Made by a program: the position numbers and the translations under genes. A stretch of 64,000 nucleotides of DNA from Saxidomus purpurata. Taxonomy: Eukaryota; Mollusca; Bivalvia; Venerida; Veneridae. Below are positions 26,901-36,700 of the stretch, piece after piece; position 1 is the stretch's first letter, and each line of letters starts with the position of its first letter. The notes below the pieces were generated by a model that saw only the letters and a program-made list of their open reading frames with translations, was not told where the DNA came from and did no database searches. The stretch spans positions 19,520,595 to 19,584,594 of the forward strand of contig JAFMSR010000018.1 in assembly GCA_022818135.1 (NCBI GenBank). Reading direction: 5' to 3'.

Positions 26901-29900
26901 CCGTAGACTAATATAATGGACAAGTGCTTCGTTTTTTGGAAGAAAATCTCGTAATTAGTCTGGCCTATAAAAGATCATTTGATTTGACTGGTAAACATAT
27001 CAGAAGTATTTTGATATGTTGAAATGACAGTTTTATATCAGATCGTCTGCATTCTTTGTTTATCATCCAAATATTGCTTTAGATTTTTTGTAATTACATG
27101 CTGAATGTTAGCTTGGTTGAGTGTAGCGGTAACATGAACTGGGAAATAAAGACCGAATAACTCAGTTAACAGCTCCGAAAAGTAGTTCGCTATATTACGA
27201 TTAATAGTAGTTCGTAACTTATTTTCTTTTCGCATGCCTATGCAGAAAATGAAAGTGGCATTTTTCAAATACAGTAAATGCTATTGTTATCCATGGATAA
27301 TCAGTTATTCCAAATGAAAACGAGAAGTGACGAATGCCCCCGAAAGAGGTGCCTCACAGCGGTCCCTCCATGTGCTCAAAAAGGTAGAATTTAAAACCTT
27401 CCATGCATGACAGAGTGACAGCAACAGACCATTACTTAAACACTAAGGTGACCTTGACCTTTGAGGTAGGGACTTGGGTCTTGCACGCACACATCCCTAT
27501 TCTGACATTTGGCACAGTTATTTTAAAACCTTCAAAGCATAATAAAGTTATAGTCCGACACAAAGTATGCATAATACAAGATTCCATACCTATAAACCTA
27601 AGGTGACCTTGACCTTTGTGGTAGGGATGTGGGTCATGCACGCGACACGTCGTCTTATGTGCTGACATTTGTGCCAAATATTTTAAAACCTTTAAGGCAT
27701 GACAAAGTTACAGTCCGGACACGAAGTGTGCATATATGCTTATATAGAGGAATCCATTACCTTCAAACCTAAGATGACCTTGACCTTTGAGCTAGGGACG
27801 TGGGTCTTGCACGCGACACGTCGTCTTGATGTGCTAGACATTTGTGCCAAGTTATTTTAAAATCCTTCAATGCAGACAAAGTTACAGCCGGACACGAAGT
27901 GGCATATATGCTATATGGAGGAACCATTACCTCAAACCTAAGAGACCTTGACCTTGAGCTAGGGACGTGGGTCTTGCACGCGACACGTCGTCTTGAGTGC
28001 TAGACAGTGTGCCTAGTTATTTTAAAATCCTTCAAGCATGACAAAGTTACAGTCCGGACACGAATGTGTGCATAATAGAGGATTCCATAACCTTCATACT
28101 CCAAGTGTGACCTTCACCTTTGAGGTAGGGATGTGGGTCTGCACGCGACACGTCGTCTTGAGTGCTAGACATGTGTGCCAAGTTATTTTAAAACCTTCAA
28201 TGCAGACAAAGTTACAGTCCGGACACGATTTGTAAGTGGGGACGCACGGACGGACGGACAGACGGACAGACGGACGGACGGACAGACGGACAGACGGACA
28301 GACGGTCAGACGGACAGACGGTGCGATTTTAATATGCCACCCTTCGGGGGCATAAAAATTGTAAAATGAAAGTGCACGGAGTGTGGTATAATATACATGT
28401 ATCTTTGAAGCTACCAGTATGTTTAGTGGTCTGATATGTGCAGTTTTGCATTATCCTACTCAGTGTTATAATTAATCAGTTTTTTTTCTAGTCACGTTTA
28501 CAAAACAAGCTTTGGAACAGCTGTGTATTTTGTTTTAGCAAGCAGACATTACAATTTTAAACTAATTAGCCAGCATGGTGGCCTCCCTTTGGAATCACGC
28601 CTTTATGACAGCTGTCTTATTTTAAATTTAAAAAGTCTTTGTGATACTATAACTGCCACTAGGAAATCAATACTGACCCAATTAATTCTACAACGTATTA
28701 GAATATTACATTGTAGCTTGTCTCTCATATTGTATTCGTGGATGATGTATACTGTTGTAGGCCCGGTATTCTAATTAAAAAGAGGTATCGTTTTCACGAA
28801 ATATTTCGAAAAAGCTGTATCACGTATTTTAAGTATTTATTTGCTTCATATAAGTTCCGTCAGCTGTTTTCTGTTTTTGATAAAAAGATCTGTTTTTTAT
28901 TATAAATTTAAATAGATAATGGATATCGTGCCCTGTGTCTCTTGGTTAAACTGTGCAGGCATTTTCGAGCGTTTAGTTGCCTTCATAGTGTCTTTCTGTG
29001 CACCAATTTTGTCCCAACACTTCGTACTTTTAGATAAAAAAGTTTTATTATTTTTGAATGACCCAAACTCAAAGACTTTAAATAGCAGTGCGTATGTGTC
29101 AGAAACGTTGATATTTTGACTTTTTCTCGTATTTTAATATTATCCGATTGGTTTTTAATACAGCTCATCATTAGCTTATGGGAACATAATTACCTACAGA
29201 ACATGTGACCTTTGCAGAGCCAGCCAAATTATTTCGCAGATGATGTCTGCAGGCTTGTCCAAGGAGAGCATGCGCTTTATAACTAACTATATTAAAGATA
29301 ATTGCAATTTGCTAATTGAAAATAGAGTGATGCACTGGGACTTATTCCACGAACCTTAATGTATTCCATATTATTGTATTGAAAAAAAATGCCAGCTGTG
29401 CATATTTGATTTCCAGTAGATATACGTATGGATATAATATCATGTAACGTTATATAATTATACATCAATTTGTTTTATAGAAAGAGTCCCACTGGGAACA
29501 TTTTTGAAACTGGTTGTGTTGAAAAAGTTGAATTTACAACTTCCTCCTGAGAAGTGTATCGAAATATAAATGATTTCAGTCAATACATGTGCAAATAGTC
29601 ACCTTAAGACCATGTCTATCAAAACGCTAACGGCATAATTTTTTTCATCTACGTCAAAATAACGTCAGCCATCCAATTGGTAGATAATAATAATATCAAT
29701 AATTATAATGATGATAATAATAATAGATATTGTACAGTAGCTGTAATGTACGTATAATTTATTCTGGTCTTAGAGTTTTATCATCCTAAAAATTGAAAAA
29801 AATATCTCCTTCTCCCACAGCAAACACCCAAGTAGAAAACATGCATTTGCTTAAGAAATAAATGACATTAATTGTGGAAGGTAACTGCACTTTTATACAA

Positions 29901-32501
29901 GCAGTCTAAAATGGTCTATTTAGAACTAATAAGACTTCTACATTTCCAATTCCATTCACAAATCGTAAAATAAACATGGAAGGGATCATATTCAGAAACT
30001 GTGTGTTATAAACTATAAGTAATTTGACATATCGCTATGAATGATATAGAGGGTCGTAAAGAACAATTATATAATAATCTGATAATTTGTACTCAAAGCG
30101 ATAATTTGGCGCCAATATGATAAAAAGTGCGTTTGTTTTGTTGTGCTAGCAAAATATAATTCTCCCGTGATCGTGACCTATGTTCCTGGAAGTACACATA
30201 ACTGAAGTCTCTTGTCTCTTACTCATTTTTGGTGCTTTACAAGTTAAAAATCACAGTGCTTTTGATTTTCCAAATCAAATGAAAAAGAGGGCCATTATGG
30301 CCATATACTGCTCACCTGAGTATCATTACACTTTAAACAAGAACGTAGGTCATTAGGTGATAATCAAGGTCAGTCATAGGAAGTTTAGAAATTAGTTTAC
30401 AACATGTCACAAATAGTCCAAATTCTATCTCTCTAGCTTGAAAAAGAAAACCTAGACCAAAGGTCAATGTCAGCAAAGGTCAAAGTTGAATTAAGCATGT
30501 CAAATAATCTATAGAGTTCAAATTTCATTGTTGTAGCTTCATAAACAAGAAATGATGCCAGCAGGTAAAGGTCAGCCAATGTCGAAATTAAAAATTGAAA
30601 ATTTTTACTGTATACATGGTCCAAGTTTCATTGATGTAGGTTGAAAGAAAAGAAAGTAGGTCAGTAAGTCAAGGTCGAAGTCAGCCTAGGTCAAAGTTGG
30701 CAAAAAGTGACCCGGGGCGGTGCAAAATTGTACCCAAGGGATAGTATTTTAACTGTTTTGGTACAGTTAAACTAAGCAGTGCTTAAAGCCAAACATCTTA
30801 GGTCTGGGCCTTGTGGTCTGAGATAAGTAGAATTTATAAGAATTTCCTAAAGATCTCAAACTACAATAACCAAGTGAGCCCAAGGACGGGGCAATTTTGG
30901 ACCTAAGAGGTATGATTTGAACAATCATGGTACAGGACCACTGGGCAATCATACAAGCCAAATATCTAAGATCTGAGCATTGAGGTCTGAGAAAAGAAAA
31001 TTTTAAAAGAGTTTTCTATATACCTCAATGTAATATCAAGTGAGCCACGAGGCGGGGTCGATTTTGACCTGGAGGTTATGATTTGAACGTAGATGGGCAT
31101 TGAGCAATGTTATCTGTCATTTATCGATGCTCTATGCCATTTGGTTTGAGACAAGAAGATTTAAAATTAAAAAATCCTATGTCATATGTAAAACAAGTGA
31201 CACAGGGCGGGGTCAATTTCGACCCGAGATTCATGATTTGAACAATCTTGGTAGATTTCCACTAGGCAACTACATGCCAAATACCTTAGCTCTGGGCTTA
31301 GCGGATTTAAAGAAGATTGTTAAATTGTTTCCTCTTTGTTGTCGTATCAACCAGATTTCTTCATGGAATAAAATTCTTTGAACACCTTTAGTGGAACTTC
31401 ATGCAAGCAACATCCCAGTAAAGGTTCATCAATTTTCGTCCATGGGTTTAGAAGGTGATGTTTTTTGAAGCAATTGTTGACTGACGACGACGTACACAGG
31501 TCACAGGACACAGGACGATCACAAAAGCTCACATTTAGCTCTTAGTGCTCAAGTGAGCTAAAATGATTAAATATCCATAAACGTATTAATTTATTTCAGT
31601 TTGATTTTGATGTTAATAACCCGTTAGTGTTTATAGTTAGACAATGTTAAAAGGGACAGTTAGAGTACACACATATCCCTACTGTAGGAATTTGTAAACT
31701 AAAATAGTGATAAATTCCATGTTCCTACTCATTTAGATATACACTTCTTGCTGACATAACTAAAAATTTCAAATCAAGGTAGACCTGGTGATCCTGATTC
31801 AGGATGCTGTTCCCTTTTTCGATGCAAGAACATGCTCTTAAATTAATGACGACAACATCAGATGGAGCTCCCAGTATAATTAGACACATTCTACATTTAT
31901 CATACATTCACGATGACGTGCAGACGTGTAACCGTCAGACTTATCAAATAGAAACAAACGGTTCACAGTACTGAAGTACATCTTCTTGCAATCTATCATA
32001 CTGCACATGCTTGGAACCTGAATAAACGTTTAAATATAGTTAAGTTTCTATGGCATATCGTTTAAAACTTATCAGGCTGTATTTCGTTAAAGGTCGAGTA
32101 GGCCCGATCTTGGCGCTATCAAAACAACTGGACAAATCACAAGAAGCTGAAAAATAGCCAACCGGTGCATAAGAAATGATGAATGTGAGAAAAGAAATGT
32201 TTGATATGACTTACCTCTCGCAAGCCCGCAAAAACCAGCTGGCTATAATCCATAAAGACAGAATGTTAACTAGGAGCACCGTGCCAGGACATATTGTCAT
32301 CAATGTCTTCATAACAAATCGTGTGTCAAAATTTATCCTATTTAATGCACCAATACTTCTACTACTAGCGTCGGTAAAAAGTTTACTGTGCAAGAGCATG
32401 ACCCTTGCAATGAGGTACAGCCTGAGAAACATTGGTAAGGAAAGAAGGACATCAATGCTGACGTATTTATTGGACAACATTATGAGGCCATCATGATGCA
32501 T
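12586..32501 (-). CDS. KCNN: Small-conductance Ca2+-activated K+ channel (SK/KCNN family), partial gene, five exons
   Basis: Spliced product is the C-terminal half of an SK channel, a plasma-membrane K+ channel gated by Ca2+ through constitutively bound calmodulin. Exons (5' to 3' on the minus strand): 32501-32215, 17822-17684, 17021-16911, 13872-13745, 12655-12586. They encode, in order, S4-S5 ([42 protein letters not shown]), the pore helix and filter ([14 protein letters not shown]), S6 ([18 protein letters not shown]), and the calmodulin-binding domain ([33 protein letters not shown]) with the start of the distal helix ([11 protein letters not shown]). Splice phases agree at all four junctions (2/1, 0/0, 0/0, 2/1). 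Family members carry an N-terminus and S1-S3 upstream; none is visible here, and the first exon runs into an N gap. The last exons are also missing. The 14.4 kb intron between exons 1 and 2 holds a pearl-like element, two foldback MITEs and a tandem-unit repeat. Family assignment is near certain; the paralogue cannot be told. Confidence 0.95.
13745..13872 (-). CDS. KCNN: SK channel exon: calmodulin-binding domain
   Basis: Acceptor catatttcag, then [42 protein letters not shown], ending TG before donor GTGGGT (phase 2). This is the core calmodulin-binding segment. The reading frame is open past the donor, but only the GTGGGT splice joins in frame with the next exon. Confidence 0.94.
13873..16910. 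other. SK intron, nothing else recognised
   Basis: AT-rich DNA with chance ORFs only; one short tandem duplication (15687-15750). Confidence 0.7.
15687..15750 (+). repeat. Local ~33 bp tandem duplication in SK intron
   Basis: 'gacggttttacatgtatatg','tcggttaaatgacgg' followed by 'gacggtttacatgtacatg','tcggtcgatgac'. Confidence 0.6.
16911..17021 (-). CDS. KCNN: SK channel exon: S6 and proximal calmodulin-binding region
   Basis: Exactly 37 codons in phase 0 on both sides: [18 protein letters not shown] then [19 protein letters not shown], followed by GTAAGT. The family consensus is ...HNFMMDTQLTKR; the Q and the KK end are local variants. The acceptor ('atatcttaaag') has a poor pyrimidine tract, but frame and homology fix it. 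Confidence 0.95.
17684..17822 (-). CDS. KCNN: SK channel exon: pore helix, selectivity filter, start of S6
   Basis: Acceptor tttcctgctccatttcag, then [46 protein letters not shown], then donor GTAAGT. GYGD is the K+ selectivity filter. HANILNSMW matches the invertebrate SK form (HANLLNxMW). 139 bp: one base completes the split codon from the previous exon, then 46 codons, ending in phase 0. Confidence 0.95.
17823..22467. other. SK intron, 3' part before the family B MITE
   Basis: AT-rich; ORFs up to 83 codons (for example 19701-19952 minus, 19964-20182 plus) show no motif. The only structure noted is the TA microsatellite. Confidence 0.7.
17874..17915 (+). repeat. TA dinucleotide microsatellite
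   Basis: About 20 TA repeats in the SK intron just upstream of the pore exon. Confidence 0.9.
22468..22876 (+). mobile_element. Foldback MITE, family B, copy 2, in SK intron
   Basis: Same element as 6509-6915 in the other orientation: TTCTAACACAAGCGGCTGAT start, 'aagcctgtattttattttac', 'aggttacaatgatgtactac', palindrome with CTCGTGCTACGCACTCG core, end AGGCATTTATTATTTC. Confidence 0.8.
25885..26331 (+). mobile_element. Foldback MITE, family C, short form, in SK intron
   Basis: Inverted ends TTATTACCCTTTC / GGAAGGGTAATAA (25885-26185) followed by a foldback block (26184-26331; arms 'ttatttgttttttgg' and 'tcaaaaaacaaataac', 'gatatatggggatatattac' and its complement). Contains TGACGTCA at 26065. 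Confidence 0.75.
27325..28357 (+). mobile_element. Pearl-like element, copy with many small deletions, in SK intron
   Basis: Same ends, five units anchored at 27450, 27605, 27776, 27944, 28109 (period 155-171) and longer ACGG/ACAG tract (28246-28320). Relative to the 51 kb copy it has lost 34 bases between first and last anchor, through one- or two-base deletions. Confidence 0.75.
30283..31562 (+). repeat. Dispersed repeat with ~170 bp internal units, copy 1
   Basis: Begins GAGGGCCATTATGGCCATAT, CTGCTCACCTG; repeated blocks 'ttgacc..gaggtcatgatttgaacaat', 'tgccaaatatctaagctctgggc'; ends CTCAAGTGAGCTAAAA after a degenerate ACGG/CAGGACA tract. Shares blocks with copies at 45 and 53.6 kb, all in the same orientation. 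Confidence 0.75.
32215..32501 (-). CDS. KCNN: SK channel exon: S4, S4-S5 linker, S5 (5' edge at gap)
   Basis: Reads [19 protein letters not shown], then [35 protein letters not shown] and [14 protein letters not shown], then donor GTAAGT at 32214 (phase 2). This is the most conserved block of SK channels. The frame stays open to 32501, where the N run starts, and no pyrimidine-rich acceptor lies before the conserved part, so the exon probably continues into the gap. Most SK proteins end this block ACER; here splicing to the next exon gives ACES. Confidence 0.95.
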
Positions 32502-33001
32502 NNNNNNNNNNNNNNNNNNNNNNNNNNNNNNNNNNNNNNNNNNNNNNNNNNNNNNNNNNNNNNNNNNNNNNNNNNNNNNNNNNNNNNNNNNNNNNNNNNN
32601 NNNNNNNNNNNNNNNNNNNNNNNNNNNNNNNNNNNNNNNNNNNNNNNNNNNNNNNNNNNNNNNNNNNNNNNNNNNNNNNNNNNNNNNNNNNNNNNNNNNN
32701 NNNNNNNNNNNNNNNNNNNNNNNNNNNNNNNNNNNNNNNNNNNNNNNNNNNNNNNNNNNNNNNNNNNNNNNNNNNNNNNNNNNNNNNNNNNNNNNNNNNN
32801 NNNNNNNNNNNNNNNNNNNNNNNNNNNNNNNNNNNNNNNNNNNNNNNNNNNNNNNNNNNNNNNNNNNNNNNNNNNNNNNNNNNNNNNNNNNNNNNNNNNN
32901 NNNNNNNNNNNNNNNNNNNNNNNNNNNNNNNNNNNNNNNNNNNNNNNNNNNNNNNNNNNNNNNNNNNNNNNNNNNNNNNNNNNNNNNNNNNNNNNNNNNN
33001 N
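32502..33001. other. Assembly gap, 500 N
   Basis: Exactly 500 N, the conventional length for a gap of unknown size. It separates the SK S4-S5 exon (minus strand) from the 3' end of the ZP gene, so the S1-S3 exons of the channel may lie in it, or the join may be wrong. Confidence 1.
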
Positions 33002-33079
33002 GTTGCTGTGCATTAAAATGTGTTAAATTAATGATAATGCCGCATAAGTATTTGAAGTTGGTGCTTTAGAAATGTGCAT

Positions 33080-33370
33080 AATTCCACTTTAAACCAAATT
33101 TGATTGACACCCCTGCAAGGCTGCTTTTTCAACTGACAGGAGAAGTTATAAGAGGTAGAAAACCTTGTAAAATTTAAATAGAGTTATGGTTATTCATAAT
33201 AACTCTGTAATGAGTAAAGATAGAGTTACGGTTCTTGTACACTGTACTTCCTCTCGTTGTGCTTGGCCATTGTATGAAGTTGTATTGAACTCCAACCTGT
33301 AGTTTTCAAGTTATGCACCGGACAAGAAAAATGCAACGGACTCATCGACCACAAGGTGACTTATATACTC
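33080..33370 (+). repeat. Dispersed repeat ('gagttatggttcttgtac' family), copy 1
   Basis: Blocks 'agagttacggttcttgtacac', 'tgtacttcctctcgttgtgct' and 'agttatgcaccggacaagaaaa' recur at 37190-37650 and partly at 39420-39560. Confidence 0.55.
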
Positions 33371-33438
33371 CTAAAATATGGGCGGTTGGCTATTTCTACT
33401 ATTCACCACAAAAATACTTAAAAGTGTATTCCTTTATA

Positions 33439-33444
33439 TTTATT
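33439..33444 (-). terminator. Polyadenylation signal of the ZP gene
   Basis: AATAAA on the minus strand about 210 bases after the TGA stop and 91 bases after the alternative stop. It is the first AATAAA downstream that I noticed. Confidence 0.5.
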
Positions 33445-33653
33445 CCCGTCAATAACAAGTCATGTTAACAATTTGTAAGATACATGTAGATTATAACGAC
33501 AACATTTCCATGCGATCGAAATGGTATTTTTAATTCAAGTTGCATATACAAAAATAAGCAAAACAGTTATTATTATTATTGACGCAAATGTAATAGTGTC
33601 CCAAGAACTATGCACGGCGACGCACTGGCTTCCCTCAAAACAAATTGTCGCAT

Positions 33654-33706
33654 TCAAATCAGAAAGACAAGCAGTGCTGCAAGAGCTGAAATGAACAGGC
33701 TTGGTG
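33654..33706 (-). CDS. ZP protein exon 8: hydrophobic C-terminus
   Basis: Acceptor tttttctatttccag; with the GTGAGT donor of exon 7 the frame is SPSLFISALAALLVFLI and a TGA stop at 33654. Sixteen uncharged residues after a small-residue-rich spacer suit a GPI-attachment signal or a minimal TM. In the next frame a longer tail is open to a stop at 33535 (see findings). Confidence 0.7.
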
Positions 33707-36700
33707 CTGGAAATAGAAAAACAGTCATTAAAAACCAAACTCATGGAAAATTTCAAAATGGGATTTAGTTACAATAATATAGTTATTTGGTAATTAAATA
33801 CTGGAACGTTGTAATGAAATGAAAATCTAAATTATTCTCAAAGATACTCCTCCGAGAGTTTATAATTTCAAACTTACATACACTAAAATCAATTGACTTC
33901 TTCTCTTCCATACATATTAACACTACAGTCTGTTAACATACATAGGTCTACTTTCGAGGGGGGGGGGGGGGACTGGCTGAGGGACAGGCTTGAAGAGAAA
34001 ATGGATTTGTTGTCAAGTTTTAAAAAGTCAAAAACCATTAGAAAAAAAAATCAATTTAACACATTAGAAGAAAAGCTAAAGGGTTTTAAAACTTAACAAG
34101 CAAATTAAATCACAGTTGTACAAAGTATGCCTCTCTACAGATGTATTCATTTCACACATTGCTGCTCCTGTAGGGAAATATTTTAAATATCTCTAAAACT
34201 TTGAAGTTGTCATAATGAGTTGAAAAAGTTGTCTACTTTTTTGGCACATTTGAAATGTTTGGCATTAACGATTTAAATGCTAATACAAAACAAAAAAACA
34301 TTTGAATACTTTCTGAAATGGATAAGTCCATCTTTCAACTTAGTGTGTACCATTGATTACTGAAAGAGAACGAAATGTTTTGTGACTGAACTATGAATAG
34401 TGCAGACCATGATCGGAATTCACACCTGTGGAGGCCAGTCATGACCTGACAAATTCTTAAGTGATTCCGCAATAAATACTCACACTGCTGGTCTGTGGCA
34501 GAATTATGGTCTATGATATACAAGACCTTGCCAAGGCTGGTCTCGAATCCACCATTGGTCGCATGGGAAGTTTCAGAACTTCTCTTTTTCCTTTTACCAC
34601 ACACAGTCTGAAAATGAGAATGGCTTCTGGACAAATTTAACAATGAACTGAACAGCCGTGCGTTTATAGAGATGGAATCAGATTTAAAAAGATTGAAAAC
34701 GATCAGTTTTCATATGACTTAATATCTCGGACAAGAAATTGTAGATTCTGATGAATCTAGATCAATACCGATTTTAACAAGAACAGATGAAGTATGTCAG
34801 ATAGCAGACACAAACCCCTTTCGCTGTCATAAGATACAAATGTACGAACAAGTTTAATTGTTTGATATCCATACATTAAATGCTCTTTTAGTGTGTGCCT
34901 GGCAATATTTAGTATTGAAACTCGTCATACACGGTCATTCCACAATGTCAAAATATGATATACATTTCATATAAAACCATCATTTTGCACACAAAAAAAT
35001 TATTCTCCTTAACTCAATTCAAATGCCATCATTTTCAAATTTTAAGAATAAATTAAAATATCATCAAAAAATTGTTTTCGATTCTCACAATTTATTTTAT
35101 GTTTTCCAGTGAATTATAGAGTTTTCTCAGTGAAATAAAAGTGATAATCCACAGTTTTGAAACAGTGGATTACCATTTTTATTTTTCACTGTTTTTGCAA
35201 TCTTTAGCCCGGATTTACGTCAAACGGTATACCGAGCGTTATTAACGCTGGAGACCATACGACGATGACGTCGTTAAAATGACGTCATTTGTGCTATGTT
35301 TTTTGATGACGTTTCCCGCGATTTTCAATGTTTTATAGAAACAAACTCAATAAAAGTAGAGTTTCAACCATAAAATAAACAGAAAAATTGTTGGTATCAG
35401 TGTAATATCACGTTAATTTCTGATGACGTTTCCCGCGATTTTCGATATTTTATAGAAACAAACTCAATAGTTTTATATTTTTTATTCTAAAAGCTATCAT
35501 CATTTAATCATACCGTCGCAAAGTTGGAGGTCAGTATCCCTTTACATCCATGATAGTGAATTTTGTCTTGCATATTCATGTGTACCATAGAAATTATCAT
35601 CAAAGAATGATTTTTGAAATTTTATCTTTTTTACATGAAATATATTGAAAGTTTTGACCAGATACTGTAAATTAGTAACACATATCCGCTGAGTGGTAAG
35701 AAGTTTTATTTAGTCTAAAACATGTATGAAAACAACATAAAGGGTAATCAAAGCGCTATGAGCGCTGAAGGCCTGGGGGCTATAGATTAACTCGCCTAAA
35801 AACAACTTTTGACCTTCGTGATTTACGCTGAACCTTACCTAAAGCGCGGGTCGAAATGTGCATAGGGCGAAATTTAGTACATGACACAGAATTAATGATT
35901 CACAAATATATTGGTGGCAGGGAAGTTTGTTTTATTATAAAACGTACGTTAAATGAAAAATAATCACATGGTCAACAGTATCAATTGTTTGAGAGAACAA
36001 TAAAAATAATTCAATCTGCGCTTTGTTCAACTTCAAGCGATATCTGATGATGTGGATCGAAAATTATTGTGTACCAAGGACAAGACCTTGAAACAGAAAT
36101 AAACAAAGCAATACCAACAATGAAATATAAATACAGTACTGTACAATGTGTATAACAGGGAAAACCAAAAATGATTCTTGGTTACCTTGTAGTTGTAATC
36201 GGTGAAACCGTTCACTGGGCCTTGACATGCAGCGTCCTCGATAAATGGCGGGTGATTTTGATCACGTGAGTTCCTTCTCGGGAATGTCTCGGGAATGTAC
36301 GTAAATTGTATCTTTTTTTTAAAGAAATTTATTTTTAGGTAAATATATATGTAATCGTTCGTAAATAAGAAAGTTGTCAATGAAATAACATCAGAAATTT
36401 GAAAATCAAACTACAAACTCATATATCGAATTTCGTACGTTTCCGTAAATTTCCGTAAATATCCATACTTTTCCGTGATATGCATATGATTATCTTTCGT
36501 AATCAGCTAACATCGCAGTAATTTCTAAAACAGAAAAAATTGTGTAATGCAGCCCGTAAGCTATAGACCTTTCTGCAATCGTTTGAAGTTGTATGTACTG
36601 TTTTTATTTGTAATATGTTCTTATCGTATGCGACATTCAAACAAAAGATTGATCTGGTCTGTCTTGCACTACTTTCGCATAGCGCATGTTTACAATTGTT

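Noticed and set aside
28246..28320. Possible CRISPR-like array
   Set aside because: Four- to eight-base ACGG/ACAG microsatellite without spacers, in an animal genome.
27403..28369. ORFs with repeated [11 protein letters not shown] and similar motifs
   Set aside because: Translation of the pearl-like tandem units and the ACGG microsatellite.
32176..32496. 106-codon plus-strand ORF
   Set aside because: Shadow of the SK S4-S5 exon on the minus strand.
32480..33026. 177-codon ORFs on both strands across 32502-33001
   Set aside because: N run only.
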